Below, piece by piece: positions 36,271-45,959 of a stretch of 64,000 nt of DNA. The DNA lies in NCBI RefSeq assembly GCF_902833905.1, contig NZ_CADFGP010000022.1, positions 62,001 to 126,000 of the forward strand. The letters run 5' to 3'. Position 1 is the first letter of the stretch, and each line of letters starts with the position of its first letter. A program made the position numbers and the translations under genes. A model generated the notes under the pieces. That model saw only the letters and a program-made list of their open reading frames with translations. It searched no databases and was not told where the DNA came from. This stretch comes from Paraburkholderia tuberum STM678 (GTDB lineage: Bacteria > Pseudomonadota > Gammaproteobacteria > Burkholderiales > Burkholderiaceae).

Positions 36271-37113
36271 CTATTCCGCCGCAGCGGCCGAGCGCGCCGC
36301 CACCGCCTGCGCCACACTCACGTATTCGGCGACCGGCACGTCCTCCGCGCGGCGTTGCAGATCGAAGCCGAGCGCGTCGAAATCGACGGTGTCGCGCAGC
36401 GCGGCAAGCGTGTTGCGCAACATCTTGCGACGCTGCGAGAACGCCGCCGTCACCACCCCGCCGAGCACGCTTTCGTCGACCACCGGCAGTTCGTGCCGCT
36501 CGTACGGAATCATCCGCACGATCGCCGAATCGACCTTCGGCGGCGGCTGGAACGACTCGGGCGGCACGTCGAGCTGCTTGTCGATCACGTAGCGGTACTG
36601 CAGCATCACCGACAGGCGACTGAACGCCTTCGTGCCCGGCTCCGCCACCATCCGCTCGACCACCTCGTTCTGCAGCATGAAGTGCTGATCGATCACGCGC
36701 TCCGCGAACGTCGCCAGATGAAACAGCAGCGGGCTCGAAATGTTGTACGGCAGATTGCCGACGATGCGCAGCGACGCCTTGTCGCCCGGTGCCGCGAGCG
36801 AGCCGAAGTCGAACTCGAGCGCGTCGCCCGCGTGCAGTTCGAGCAGGTTGCCGAACTTCGTCTTCAGACGGCCGATCAGATCGCGGTCGAGTTCGACCGC
36901 GTGCAGCGGCGTGTCGGGCGTCGCGAGCCGCTCGATCAGCGGCTCGGTCAGCGCGCCGAGGCCCGGCCCGATCTCGACCATGCGCTCGCCGCGCTGCGGC
37001 CGGATCACGTCGACGATCGAATCGATCACGCCCATGTCGACCAGGAAGTTCTGACCGAAACGCTTGCGCGCGAGATGGCCCTGGTGCCGGCCTTGCTGTC
37101 TGCTGGTGGACAT
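36271..37113 (-). CDS. rsmA: 16S rRNA (A1518/A1519-N6) dimethyltransferase
   Basis: RsmA (KsgA) dimethylates two adenines in the 3' hairpin of 16S rRNA. The 280-aa product has RKRFGQNFLVDMGVIDSIVD, motif I MVEIGPGLGALTEPL, LHAVELDRDLIGRL, the catalytic motif IVGNLPYNISSPLLFHLA and the C-terminal KVDSAIVRMIPY and AAFSQRRKMLRNTL. It is the last gene of a lptD-surA-pdxA-rsmA run, as in gammaproteobacteria. Confidence 0.96.
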   Translation of the reverse strand: MSTSRQQGRHQGHLARKRFGQNFLVDMGVIDSIVDVIRPQRGERMVEIGPGLGALTEPLIERLATPDTPLHAVELDRDLIGRLKTKFGNLLELHAGDALEFDFGSLAAPGDKASLRIVGNLPYNISSPLLFHLATFAERVIDQHFMLQNEVVERMVAEPGTKAFSRLSVMLQYRYVIDKQLDVPPESFQPPPKVDSAIVRMIPYERHELPVVDESVLGGVVTAAFSQRRKMLRNTLAALRDTVDFDALGFDLQRRAEDVPVAEYVSVAQAVAARSAAAAE

Positions 37114-37221
37114 CGGAGAAACGCTAGAAAGAAAACTGCTTGAGAATGAAAGACGTCACGGTGGAAACACGACGCCACGCGGCGCGTCACGAGCACCGCG
37201 ACCGCTCACGCTACCCGCGCC

Positions 37222-38232
37222 TCAGCCCGCGCGACGATGCTGCGCCATCGACACCGCCGTGTCGATAGCGGCCATCAGGCTACCCGCGTCGGCGCGGCCG
37301 GTGCCGGCCAGATCGAGCGCGGTGCCGTGATCGACCGACGTGCGGATGATCGGCAGGCCGAGCGTCACGTTGATCCCTTCGCCGAACGTCGCGAATTTCA
37401 GCACCGGCAGGCCCTGGTCGTGGAACATCGCGAGCACGCAGTCGGCTTCGTCGAGATAACGCGGCTGGAACAGCGTGTCGGCCGGATACGGACCGCGCGC
37501 GTCGACGCCCTCGCCGTTCACCTGCCGCAACGCCGGCGTGATCACGTCGATTTCCTCGCGGCCCAGATAGCCGTTTTCGCCAGCGTGCGGATTGAGCCCC
37601 GTCACGAGGATGCGCGGCGCGGGCAAGCCGAAGTGGTGACGCAGGTCGTGATCGATGATGCGCAGCGTCGCGACGAGGCTTTCGATCGTCAAAGCCGCCG
37701 ACACGTCCTTCAACGGCAGATGCGTGGTCGCAAGCGCGACGCGCAGCGGCCGCTTGCCGGTGCCCGCGAGCATCATCACGACGCGCGGCGTATGGGTGCG
37801 CTCGGCCAGATATTCGGTGTGGCCGGTAAACGGCACACCGGCGTCGTTGATCGTGCTTTTTTGCAGCGGCGCGGTGACGATCGCGTCGAACCTGCCGGCC
37901 ACCGCGCCCTCGATCGCCGCATCGAGCAGATCGAGCACATAGCGGCCGTTCGCGGCGTCGAGCTTGCCAGCCTGCGCTGGTGCGCCAAGCGAGTGATGTT
38001 CGAGCCGCACGCGCGGGCCTGGCGCGAGCAGCGCCGCCCAATCGACGCCGACCGCGCGCGCGCGCTCAGCGAGCAGTTGCGCATCACCGAGCACGGTGAA
38101 CTGCGCCTGAGGCCAGTGCGCCGCCGCGCCGGCCAGCGCCTGCGCGGTCAGCTCGGGACCGACGCCGGCGGGCTCGCCGGTCGTGATCGCGATCTGCAGC
38201 GGGCGGTGGGTGGGCTGGGCAGCGCTCGTCAT
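37222..38232 (-). CDS. pdxA: 4-hydroxythreonine-4-phosphate dehydrogenase
   Basis: PdxA oxidises 4-phosphohydroxy-L-threonine in pyridoxal phosphate synthesis. The 336-aa product has ITTGEPAGVGPELTAQAL, IVTAPLQKSTINDAGVPFTG, the metal-binding GHTEYLAERT, VTGLNPHAGENGYLGREE, MFHDQGLPVLKFATFGEGIN and TLGLPIIRTSVDHGTALDLA. Its first codon lies 13 bp after the surA stop. All metal-site histidines are present. Confidence 0.95.
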   Translation of the reverse strand: MTSAAQPTHRPLQIAITTGEPAGVGPELTAQALAGAAAHWPQAQFTVLGDAQLLAERARAVGVDWAALLAPGPRVRLEHHSLGAPAQAGKLDAANGRYVLDLLDAAIEGAVAGRFDAIVTAPLQKSTINDAGVPFTGHTEYLAERTHTPRVVMMLAGTGKRPLRVALATTHLPLKDVSAALTIESLVATLRIIDHDLRHHFGLPAPRILVTGLNPHAGENGYLGREEIDVITPALRQVNGEGVDARGPYPADTLFQPRYLDEADCVLAMFHDQGLPVLKFATFGEGINVTLGLPIIRTSVDHGTALDLAGTGRADAGSLMAAIDTAVSMAQHRRAG

Positions 38233-38245
38233 CGCATTGACTCTG

Positions 38246-39610
38246 TTATTGCACGTTCGCCGTGGCCGGCTTCACTTCGACGTACGCGGTATCGCGCAGC
38301 TCGCGCAGCCAGTCGGCATACGCCTGTTCCGCCTTGCGCTGGCCGATGGCCTGACGCGCGAGATCCATCTGCTGCGCAATCGAGCCTTGCGCATCGCGGC
38401 GGCCGAGCACCTGAATCAGGTGGTAGCCGTATTCGCTGCGCACCGGTTCGCTGATCTGACCGTCCTGCAGCGAGTTCATTGCGCGCTCGAACTCGGGCAC
38501 CGTCTCGCCCGGGCTGACCCAGCCGAGGTCACCGCCTTGCGACGCCGAGCCGTCCTGCGAGTAGGTGCGCGCGAACTTCGCGAAGTCGCCGCCGGCGGCG
38601 ATCTGGTTGCGGATGTCGAGCAGCTTCTGGCGTGCCTGCGGTTCGGACTGACCGTCGCCGACGCGCAGCAGAATATGGCGCACGTGCGTCTGCACGAGCT
38701 TCGGCGCGTCCGCGCTGGTGCCCTGGCCGGCACGGCGCTCGACCAGACGCACGATCTCGAAGCCGTCGTTGGTGCGGATCAGATCCGGATCGATCTCGCC
38801 CGGACGCAGTGCCGACGCGGCCTTCACGAACTCGGGCGGCAGCTTGGACGGCGCGAGGAAGCCGAGATCGCCGCCGTTCTTCGACGCGTCCGGCGCCTGC
38901 GAATTGGCTTTCGCAAGCTTTTCGAAATCCGCGCCGCCCTTCGCTTCGGCGAGCAGCGCCGCGGCCTTCTTCTGCGCCGCCTCGATGTCGGTCTCCGAGG
39001 CGTTGAGCGGCGCCTTCACGAAAATGTGCTGCATGTGCAGGTCGTTCGTCTGGCCGGCGCCCGGACCGCGCTGGCTGGCGATGTAGTTCGCGACCTCGGC
39101 GTCCGTCACCGTGATCTTGCTGTCCACTTCCTTCTCGCGCAGACGCGACAGCGTCAGCTCCGTGCGCGCGTCGCTCGTGAAAGTGGTCCAGGGCACGCCT
39201 TGCGCCTCGATGCGCGCGCGGTACATGGCGAGCGACATGTTGTTCGCCTGCGCGAGACGCTCGAGCGTGCGCTGCACGGCCGCGTCGTCGATGGTGATGC
39301 CGTCTTCCTTGGCCTTCTGCAGCTGGATGCGCTCGAGCACCATCTGCGTGAGCACCTGCTGGCGCAACTGGTCCGTCGGCGGCACCGGAGCGTTCTGCTG
39401 GTTCAGCCGGTGCGCGATCAGACCGACCCGCTCGTCGAGCTCGCGCTGCGTGATGACACCGTTGTTGACCACTGCGGCGATGGTGTCCACCGTCTCGCCG
39501 CTATTGCCGGCCAATGCCTGCGCCTGTACCGACGCGACTGGAAGGAAGGACGCCGCGGCGACGAGACCCGCCGCGAGTATTGCCAAGCGAAGCTGTTTCA
39601 TGATTGCCAC
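38246..39610 (-). CDS. surA: Periplasmic chaperone and peptidyl-prolyl isomerase SurA
   Basis: SurA escorts outer-membrane proteins such as LptD through the periplasm. The protein (about 454 aa) has a signal peptide (LRLAILAAGLVAAASFLPVA, cleavage after VQAQA), the N-terminal chaperone domain starting TVDTIAAVVNNGVITQRELD, and two parvulin domains (MQHIFVKAPL...LGFLAPSKLPPEFVKA; THVRHILLRVGDG...LGWVSPGETVPEFERA). The GTG at 39610 is used because GGAG lies 6 bp before it; ATG at 39601 is the alternative. It follows lptD directly. Confidence 0.93.
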   Translation of the reverse strand: MAIMKQLRLAILAAGLVAAASFLPVASVQAQALAGNSGETVDTIAAVVNNGVITQRELDERVGLIAHRLNQQNAPVPPTDQLRQQVLTQMVLERIQLQKAKEDGITIDDAAVQRTLERLAQANNMSLAMYRARIEAQGVPWTTFTSDARTELTLSRLREKEVDSKITVTDAEVANYIASQRGPGAGQTNDLHMQHIFVKAPLNASETDIEAAQKKAAALLAEAKGGADFEKLAKANSQAPDASKNGGDLGFLAPSKLPPEFVKAASALRPGEIDPDLIRTNDGFEIVRLVERRAGQGTSADAPKLVQTHVRHILLRVGDGQSEPQARQKLLDIRNQIAAGGDFAKFARTYSQDGSASQGGDLGWVSPGETVPEFERAMNSLQDGQISEPVRSEYGYHLIQVLGRRDAQGSIAQQMDLARQAIGQRKAEQAYADWLRELRDTAYVEVKPATANVQ

Positions 39611-39675
39611 AGATACTCCAATGATGTCGGGCGCTTCGCCCGTCTTTTCGCAAGCCGTGAATGACCGGGCAAGCG

Positions 39676-42048
39676 TCATTCGTAGTTGGTGAACCGCGAC
39701 TCCGGCGGTGGCGGTGGCGGCAACGGCATGTAGCCGGCCACACTGCTGCGGAACGCGGTCATCAGCCCGTTGTCGACGCTCGACAAGCCCTTGAACGTCA
39801 ACTGCGCCAGAAACCGTGTGCTCGACTGATTCTGTCCCGACGAGTTCAGGCCGTTCGCGTAGCGCTGGATGCCGGCGCCGAGCGTCCAGCAGTCCGCGTC
39901 GTATTGCAGGCCGACCAGGCCGTCGACGACACGGTGGCCACCCAGATCGTAGTTGAACCGGCCGACACCGTACATCCGGTGCGTCAGCGGCCATTGGCCC
40001 GAAATCAGCACCTGATTGATCGGCTGGTTGTCGAGCGTGGTGTTGGCGCGCGTGTAGCGGTACGCGACGTTGACGACCTTGCCGCTCGCCGGACTGAACC
40101 CGAAGCCGACACTCGTCTTCGTGAGCTGGTTATTGTCCGCATTATATTGGAACGCCGTTTCCGAAGCGAAACCGGCGCCCAGCTTGATCGACGCTCCCGC
40201 GATCAGGTCCGAGTGCGTGGCCTGGGTACTGGTCTGGGTCGGCGTCAGCGTAACGCGCTGATCCCGGAAGTAATACTGCTGCGCGATCACGAAGCGCGCG
40301 CGCTCGTCGCCGGTGGACGGGTTGATGAAGCGCGTGGTGAGACCGGCGGTCAGGCGGTTCGCATCGGCGATCCGGTCGTTACCGACGAACGTATTCGGCG
40401 TGAAGATTTCCGCGAGACCGAAGTCGGATTCGGCGGTATCGAACAGCGGCGCGTTGTTCTGATTGCGGTACGGCGTGTACACGTAGTACAGGCGCGGCTC
40501 CAGCGTCTGGATATAGTCCGCGCCGAAAATGCGCACCGAGCGCTCGAACGTCAGTCCCGTGTCGAACGTGAAGGTCGGAATCGACTCGGTGAAATTCTTC
40601 TGCGCCCCCGGCACGTTCGCCAGATCGGTGCCGATGTTGTTCAGGTTGTACGACGCAAAGTGCCACTGCACCTTCGGCGTGACGAAGTAGCCCGGTCCCA
40701 CCACCGAATACGACAGGTACGGGTTGAACAGCACCCGCTGGCCTTCGCTCAGATCCGCGGTGGTGATGCGGAAGTTCGTGTAGTCGGCTTCGGCGCCGAA
40801 ATCGAAGCCGCCGATGTTGTACTTCGCGTACTTGACGTTCAACTGCGGCTGGCGGCCGTACGGCGCGACCGACGGCTCCAGCGTCTGCCAGTGCTGCTCA
40901 CGCGCGAGCACGGACCACGGTCCGTTGTTGTAGGTCAACCCGGCTTCCTGCTGATACAGGAGCTGGGTGCCGTTCATGAACTGGTTGACCGACGACGACA
41001 GGTCTTCCGGATAGGTGTTGTCCGAAACCTTGTTGTAATAGATGTAGCCGCCGAAGCCGTTACCGAAATTCTGGTTGTGCTGGATGTACAGCGCGTAGCG
41101 GTTGGTCTTCGTCAGGCGATCGTCGGGCAGAAATTCACCGGTGATCGACCCGGAATACGTCGGCGACAGATAGCGGAACGTGCTCTGCAACTGCACACCG
41201 CGCTTCGAGATCAGACGCGGCGTGACCGTCAGATCGCGATTCGGCGCGATGTTGAAGTAATACGGCACCGACAGCTCGAAACCGTTCGTCGAGCTCAGCG
41301 AGAACGTGGGCGGCAACAGGCCGCTGCGCCGATCGCCCGACAGCGGGAACGACAGCCATGGCGACGCGAACACCGGCACGCCCTGGAAGAACAGCACGCT
41401 GTTGTAGGCGACGCCTTCGTCGGCGCCGGTGTCGAAATCGAACTCGCTGCCCTTGATGTACCAAGCCGGATTGTCCGTGCACGCGCAGGCCGTGTAGGTG
41501 CCCTTCGTGAACACGGAGCGCTCGGCGTCGAGCAGGTCGACGCGCTGCGCGCTGCCCGAGCCGCCCGTCAGCGTGAAGTGGTACTTCGGCGCGGTCATGA
41601 AGCCTTCGGTCGAATCGACGCGCAGATGCGCTTCGGGTCCGATGAAGGTATTGCCGGTATTGATCACGTGGACATTGCCGTACGCATCGGCCATGTCCGT
41701 GTCCTGATCGTAGTGCAGGGCGTCGGCCTTGATCACGGACGTGTTGTGCCGCACTTCCGCCGAGCCCTTGGCGGCCAGATCCTGGTCGATCGTGCCGCTC
41801 GCGTGGTCACCGAGCACGAAGGTGGCCGGCCGCTGGCCCGTTTGCAACGGATGATCCTCGAGCTGCGGCGCAAGCTGCATGCCCCACGGCGGGTAGACCG
41901 CCTGCGGTTGCGCAGCTTCCCCCACCAGTTGGGCGTGCGCAAGCGCGGGCATCAGGCCCGGAACGGCGATCAGCGCCGCGACGAGCCGCCTTTTGCGCGG
42001 CACTACTGCACAGGAAGGAGTGGTATCGGAAAGCTGTCTGGGCGGCAT
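39676..42048 (-). CDS. lptD: LPS-assembly outer-membrane protein LptD
   Basis: LptD forms the outer-membrane barrel that inserts LPS with LptE. The 790-aa product has a signal peptide (RRLVAALIAVPGLMPALAHA, cleavage before QLVG), an N-terminal OstA jellyroll (IKADALHYDQDTDMADAYGN), CACTDNPAWYIKGSEFDFD with paired cysteines, many amphipathic beta strands, and a C-terminal DADCWTLGAGIQRY. The Cys pairs fit the inter-domain disulphides of the family. A Pro run (PPPPPP) precedes the C-terminal ESRFTNYE. The ATG at 42048 gives the typical start; frame extensions upstream lack a signal peptide. Confidence 0.94.
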   Translation of the reverse strand: MPPRQLSDTTPSCAVVPRKRRLVAALIAVPGLMPALAHAQLVGEAAQPQAVYPPWGMQLAPQLEDHPLQTGQRPATFVLGDHASGTIDQDLAAKGSAEVRHNTSVIKADALHYDQDTDMADAYGNVHVINTGNTFIGPEAHLRVDSTEGFMTAPKYHFTLTGGSGSAQRVDLLDAERSVFTKGTYTACACTDNPAWYIKGSEFDFDTGADEGVAYNSVLFFQGVPVFASPWLSFPLSGDRRSGLLPPTFSLSSTNGFELSVPYYFNIAPNRDLTVTPRLISKRGVQLQSTFRYLSPTYSGSITGEFLPDDRLTKTNRYALYIQHNQNFGNGFGGYIYYNKVSDNTYPEDLSSSVNQFMNGTQLLYQQEAGLTYNNGPWSVLAREQHWQTLEPSVAPYGRQPQLNVKYAKYNIGGFDFGAEADYTNFRITTADLSEGQRVLFNPYLSYSVVGPGYFVTPKVQWHFASYNLNNIGTDLANVPGAQKNFTESIPTFTFDTGLTFERSVRIFGADYIQTLEPRLYYVYTPYRNQNNAPLFDTAESDFGLAEIFTPNTFVGNDRIADANRLTAGLTTRFINPSTGDERARFVIAQQYYFRDQRVTLTPTQTSTQATHSDLIAGASIKLGAGFASETAFQYNADNNQLTKTSVGFGFSPASGKVVNVAYRYTRANTTLDNQPINQVLISGQWPLTHRMYGVGRFNYDLGGHRVVDGLVGLQYDADCWTLGAGIQRYANGLNSSGQNQSSTRFLAQLTFKGLSSVDNGLMTAFRSSVAGYMPLPPPPPPESRFTNYE

Positions 42049-42228
42049 GTATCGTTTGGCGAGTCGACCCGTGCGCAAGCTTCCGTCGTCACGATCCACC
42101 GCCTGCACACCGCGACCGTTAGAGTCGGCTGCACGTCTGGATTCCCAATTTGCCGAGTGATAAGGCGGGCGGTGAAACGGAGCACGCGAAAGCTGGCGTG
42201 TGAGTCGCGTCAAAAAAGTCGTGGGGTA

Positions 42229-42234
42229 TTATAT
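42229..42234 (-). promoter_or_regulatory. Possible -10 box for lptD (minus strand)
   Basis: The minus strand reads TATAAT here, a perfect -10 hexamer, in the 224-bp gap between divergent lptD and amgK. The best -35 at 17-bp spacing (TTCTTG) is poor. The overlapping plus-strand TATTAT (42227-42232) could instead serve amgK. LptD promoters in other bacteria may use sigma E, so this is tentative. Confidence 0.3.
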
Positions 42235-42272
42235 GGCAAGACGTTGTCCCCAAGAATTTGCCGCCGCTTTTC

Positions 42273-43340
42273 ATGACGCTGCCTTCCACCCAAGATTTCA
42301 CCGACACCCGTCTCTCCCTGCTCAAGGCCTGGCTGCAAAGCCACGCGGCGCGCCATGCGCTCGAGCCCGACACCCTCGTTCCGGCCTCGTCCGACGCCAG
42401 TTTCCGCCGTTATTTCCGGCTCGCCGGTAAGGCGGCGCAAGGCAACGGCGCGGCCACGCTGATCGCCGTCGACGCGCCGCCGCCCGAAAAATGCCGCGAA
42501 TTCGCACAGATCGCGCAATTGCTCGCCGCCGCCGGCGTGCACGTGCCGCGCGTGCTCGAGGTCGACTTCGACGCGGGCTTCATGCTCGTCACCGATCTCG
42601 GCACCGCGTCGTATCTGGGCGCGCTGACCGACGCGCAGGCCGCGGGCGACACGCGCGCGGCTCGCGCGCTGATGCGCGACGCGCTCGACGCGCTGATCCG
42701 CTGGCAGCTCAGCTCGCGCGAAGACGTGCTGCCGCCCTTCGACGAAGCGTTCCTGCACCGCGAGATGGAACTGATGCCCGAGTGGTTCATCGGCCGGCAC
42801 CTTGGCCGCGAGGTCGATGCCGCCACGCGCGCGCTGCTCGATCGCACGTTCGCGCTGCTGATCGCGAGCGCGCGCGCGCAGCCGCAAAGCTTCATGCTGC
42901 GCGATTTCATGCCGCGCAATCTGATGATCGCCGAGCCGAATCCAGGCGTGCTCGACTTCCAGGACGCGGTGTACGGGCCGATCACGTACGACGTCGTGTC
43001 GCTGCTGCGCGACGCGTTCCTCAGCTGGGACGAGGAGTTCGAGCTCGACTGCTTCGCGTACTACTGGGAGCGCGCCAAAAAAGCCGGCCTGCCGGTCGAT
43101 GCCGATTTCGGCGAGTTCTACCGCCAGCTCGAATGGATGGGGCTGCAGCGGCACATCAAGGTGCTCGGCCTGTTCTGCCGCATCAACTACCGCGACGGCA
43201 AGGCGCATTACATGAACGACCTGCCGCGCTTCATCGGCTATGGGCGCAAGGTGGCGGAGCGTTACGCGCCGCTGCGCGGGTTCGCGAAACTGCTCGACGA
43301 CCTCGACGGCCGCGCGCAGGAAATCGGCTACACCTTCTGA
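42273..43340 (+). CDS. amgK: N-acetylmuramate/N-acetylglucosamine kinase AmgK
   Basis: AmgK phosphorylates MurNAc at the anomeric carbon in a cell-wall recycling shortcut. The 355-aa product has an APH-type kinase fold: ASSDASFRRYFRLAG near the start, FMLVTDLGTASYLGAL, the catalytic loop FMLRDFMPRNLMIAEPNPGV (D-x4-N) and VLDFQDAVYGPITYDVVSLL. murU starts 9 bp downstream, the pair seen in Pseudomonas putida. A TTG at 42258 could add five residues. It is divergent from lptD. Confidence 0.92.
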   Translation: MTLPSTQDFTDTRLSLLKAWLQSHAARHALEPDTLVPASSDASFRRYFRLAGKAAQGNGAATLIAVDAPPPEKCREFAQIAQLLAAAGVHVPRVLEVDFDAGFMLVTDLGTASYLGALTDAQAAGDTRAARALMRDALDALIRWQLSSREDVLPPFDEAFLHREMELMPEWFIGRHLGREVDAATRALLDRTFALLIASARAQPQSFMLRDFMPRNLMIAEPNPGVLDFQDAVYGPITYDVVSLLRDAFLSWDEEFELDCFAYYWERAKKAGLPVDADFGEFYRQLEWMGLQRHIKVLGLFCRINYRDGKAHYMNDLPRFIGYGRKVAERYAPLRGFAKLLDDLDGRAQEIGYTF

Positions 43341-43349
43341 CCGATAACG

Positions 43350-44057
43350 ATGTCCGTAAAGAAAGCGATGATTTTCGCCGCGGGCCGCGGCGAGCGCATG
43401 CGTCCGTTGACCGACGCGTGCCCGAAGCCCTTGCTCGAAGTGGGCGGCAAGCCGCTGATCGTATGGCAGATCGAACGGCTCGCGCGGGCCGGCATCCGTA
43501 GCATCGTGATCAATCATGCGTGGCTCGGCGCGCAGCTCGAAGCCGCGCTCGGCGACGGTTCGCGCTGGCAGGTCGAGCTGCGCTATTCGCCCGAGCACGA
43601 GGCGCTGGAGACCGCGGGCGGCATCGCGCAGGCGCTGCCGCTACTGACCGACGAGGGCGCGGATCAGGTGTTCGTCGCGGTGGCCGGAGACGTGTACACC
43701 GAGTACGACTACGCCGCGCTGCACGCGCACGCCGGCCGGCTGAAGGCGCTGCCCGAGCCCGGCATGCATCTGGTGATGGTGCCGAACCCGGCGTTTCACC
43801 CGAACGGCGACTTTGGTCTCGTCGATGGCGTGCTGTCGCTCGACGCGCCGCCGCGCCTCACGTTCGGCAGTTTCGGTCTGTACGACACGCGCATGTTCCG
43901 CGATCTGCCGCGCGGCACGCGGCGCGCGCTAAGCCCGTATTACCGCGCGACCATCGCGCGTGGGCTCGCGAGCGGCGAGCTGTACGAAGGCTCGTGGGAG
44001 AACATCGGCACCCAGGCGCAGCTGGAAGCGCTCGATCGGCTGCTGCGCGCGCGCTGA
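43350..44057 (+). CDS. murU: N-acetylmuramate-1-phosphate uridylyltransferase MurU
   Basis: MurU makes UDP-MurNAc from the AmgK product, bypassing the fosfomycin-sensitive MurA step. The 235-aa nucleotidyltransferase has the signature MIFAAGRGERMRPLTDACPK and PLLEVGGKPLI, the metal Asp in VAVAGDVYTEYDY, and ends YEGSWENIGTQAQLEALDRL. It is paired with amgK. The next gene is convergent and begins 3 bp after its stop. Confidence 0.93.
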   Translation: MSVKKAMIFAAGRGERMRPLTDACPKPLLEVGGKPLIVWQIERLARAGIRSIVINHAWLGAQLEAALGDGSRWQVELRYSPEHEALETAGGIAQALPLLTDEGADQVFVAVAGDVYTEYDYAALHAHAGRLKALPEPGMHLVMVPNPAFHPNGDFGLVDGVLSLDAPPRLTFGSFGLYDTRMFRDLPRGTRRALSPYYRATIARGLASGELYEGSWENIGTQAQLEALDRLLRAR

Positions 44058-44060
44058 GCT

Positions 44061-45959
44061 TTACTTCGCCGGGCTCTCACCTGCCCCGACTGCTTCCGCT
44101 CTTTCCACCGCATCCGTGGTGTGCGCGGCGCGCTGCTGCAGCGCCCACATCTGCGCGAACAAACCGTTCGCGCGCAACAGCTCCGCGTGCGTGCCGCGCT
44201 CGACGATGCGCCCTTTGTCCATCACGATGATCTGCTGCGCGTGCACGACCGTCGACAGCCGGTGCGCGATGATCAGCGTCGTGCGTTCGCGCGCGATCAG
44301 GTCGAGCTCATGCTGGATCGCGCGCTCGGAGCGTGAATCGAGCGCGGACGTCGCTTCGTCGAACAACAGGATCGGCGGATTCTTGAGTATGGTCCGCGCG
44401 ATCGCGACGCGCTGCTTTTCGCCGCCGGACAGCTTGAGCCCGCGCTCGCCGACCGGCGTGTCGTAGCCCTTCGGCAGACTCTCGATGAACTCGTGGATAT
44501 GCGCGGCGCGCGCCGCCGCGATCATTTCGTCGCGCGTCGCCGACGGCCGACCGTACGCGATGTTGTAGTAGATCGAGTCGTTGAACAGCACCGTGTCCTG
44601 CGGCACGATGCCGATCGACGCGCGCAGCGAATCCTGCGTGACGTCGCGAACATCCTGCCCGTCGATGCGAATCGCGCCGCCCGTCGCGCGGTCGAGATCG
44701 TAGAAGCGGAACAGCAGCCGCGCGAGCGTCGACTTGCCCGAGCCGCTGTGGCCGACCACCGCCGTCGTCGTGCCGGCCGCGATCGTGAAGCTCACGCCGT
44801 GCAGAATCTGCCGCGAAGGCTCGTACGCGAAGCTCACGTCGTCGAAGCGCACCTGCGCGCCGCTCACTTGCAAAGCCACCGCATTGGGCGCGTCGGGTAC
44901 TTCCCGCGGTGCGCCGAGCAGCGAGAACATGCGGTCCATGTCGGTCAGGCTCTGCTTCAGCTCGCGATAGACCACGCCGAGAAAATTCAACGGAATATAC
45001 AGCTGCAGCATGAACGTGTTGATCAGCACCAGGTCGCCGAGCGTCAGACGCCCGGCCATCACGCCCTGGGTCGCGCGCCACAGGATGAACACGAGCCCCG
45101 TGCCGATGATCGCCTGCTGCCCGAAGTTCAGCGCCGACAGCGAACGCTGCGACTTGATCGCCGCCGCGCGATAGCGCTTCAGGTTCTCGTCGTAGCGGCT
45201 CGCTTCCCACTCCTCGTTGCCGAAGTACTTGACGGTCTCGTAGTTGAGCAGCGAGTCGATCGCGCGCGAATTCGCCTTCGAATCGAGCTCGTTCATGGTG
45301 CGGCGAAAGTGCGTGCGCCACTCGGTGACCTTCACCGTGAACGCGATGTACACCGCGAGCGCGACGAACGTGACGATCGCGTAATAGGCCTCGTATTTGA
45401 CGACGAAAAAGCCGAGCACGAGACCGACTTCGACGAGGGTCGGCAGGATGCTGTACAGCGAATAGGAAATCAGTTGCGTGATGCCGCGCGTGCCGCGTTC
45501 GATATCGCGCGACATGCCGCCCGTCTGCCGCTCCAGATGAAAGCGCAGCGACAGTCCGTGCAGATGGCGGAATACTTTCAGCGCGAGTTGGCGCACCGCG
45601 CTTTCCGTGACTTTCGAAAACAGGATTTCGCGCAGCTCGGTGAAAAACGAAGTGGACAGCCGCGCCACCGCATACGCGACCACCAGCAAGCCGACGCCGC
45701 CGAGCAGCACGATGCCGGGCGCGTCCTGCGCGCGGCCGAGCGCGGTCAGATGCCGGACCGACGCGAGACTGTCGACGATGCGCTTCATCACGATCGGCAC
45801 GCCGAGGTTCGCGACCTTCGCGCCGATCAGGCAGCTGAGCGCGAAGCCGACTCGCCATTTGTAGGTGGCAAGGTATGGCAGCAGCGACAGGATCGTTTGC
45901 CAGTCGTTGCGGGGTGCGGTGGAAATCGGCGAGGGTTCGGACGAAGGAGCGCGGCGCAT
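44061..45959 (-). CDS. ABC exporter half-transporter (ATM1/HMT1-like, fused membrane and ATPase domains)
   Basis: The 632-aa protein has a six-helix exporter membrane domain (VGFALSCLIGAKVANLGVPI; FLGVVYRELKQSLTDMDRMF) and a C-terminal ATPase with Walker A VVGHSGSGKSTLARLLFRFY, signature KLSGGEKQRVAIARTILKNP, Walker B ILLFDEATSALDSRSERAI and DKGRIVERGTHAELL. The NYETVKYFGNEEWEASRY segment is typical of the ATM1/HMT1/CydDC-like branch that moves glutathione or metal-thiol compounds. I use the ATG at 45959; an upstream TTG at 46040 has only a weak, too-close ribosome site. Substrate is inference. Confidence 0.88.
   Translation of the reverse strand: MRRAPSSEPSPISTAPRNDWQTILSLLPYLATYKWRVGFALSCLIGAKVANLGVPIVMKRIVDSLASVRHLTALGRAQDAPGIVLLGGVGLLVVAYAVARLSTSFFTELREILFSKVTESAVRQLALKVFRHLHGLSLRFHLERQTGGMSRDIERGTRGITQLISYSLYSILPTLVEVGLVLGFFVVKYEAYYAIVTFVALAVYIAFTVKVTEWRTHFRRTMNELDSKANSRAIDSLLNYETVKYFGNEEWEASRYDENLKRYRAAAIKSQRSLSALNFGQQAIIGTGLVFILWRATQGVMAGRLTLGDLVLINTFMLQLYIPLNFLGVVYRELKQSLTDMDRMFSLLGAPREVPDAPNAVALQVSGAQVRFDDVSFAYEPSRQILHGVSFTIAAGTTTAVVGHSGSGKSTLARLLFRFYDLDRATGGAIRIDGQDVRDVTQDSLRASIGIVPQDTVLFNDSIYYNIAYGRPSATRDEMIAAARAAHIHEFIESLPKGYDTPVGERGLKLSGGEKQRVAIARTILKNPPILLFDEATSALDSRSERAIQHELDLIARERTTLIIAHRLSTVVHAQQIIVMDKGRIVERGTHAELLRANGLFAQMWALQQRAAHTTDAVERAEAVGAGESPAK

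Noticed and set aside
39611..39994. Long upstream extension of the surA frame
   Set aside because: It would overlap lptD and hide the signal peptide; GTG at 39610 has a ribosome site and gives the expected N terminus.
39661..42276. 871-codon open frame on the plus strand opposite lptD
   Set aside because: Same GC-driven antisense effect; Arg/Val/Asp-rich and without any recognisable domain.
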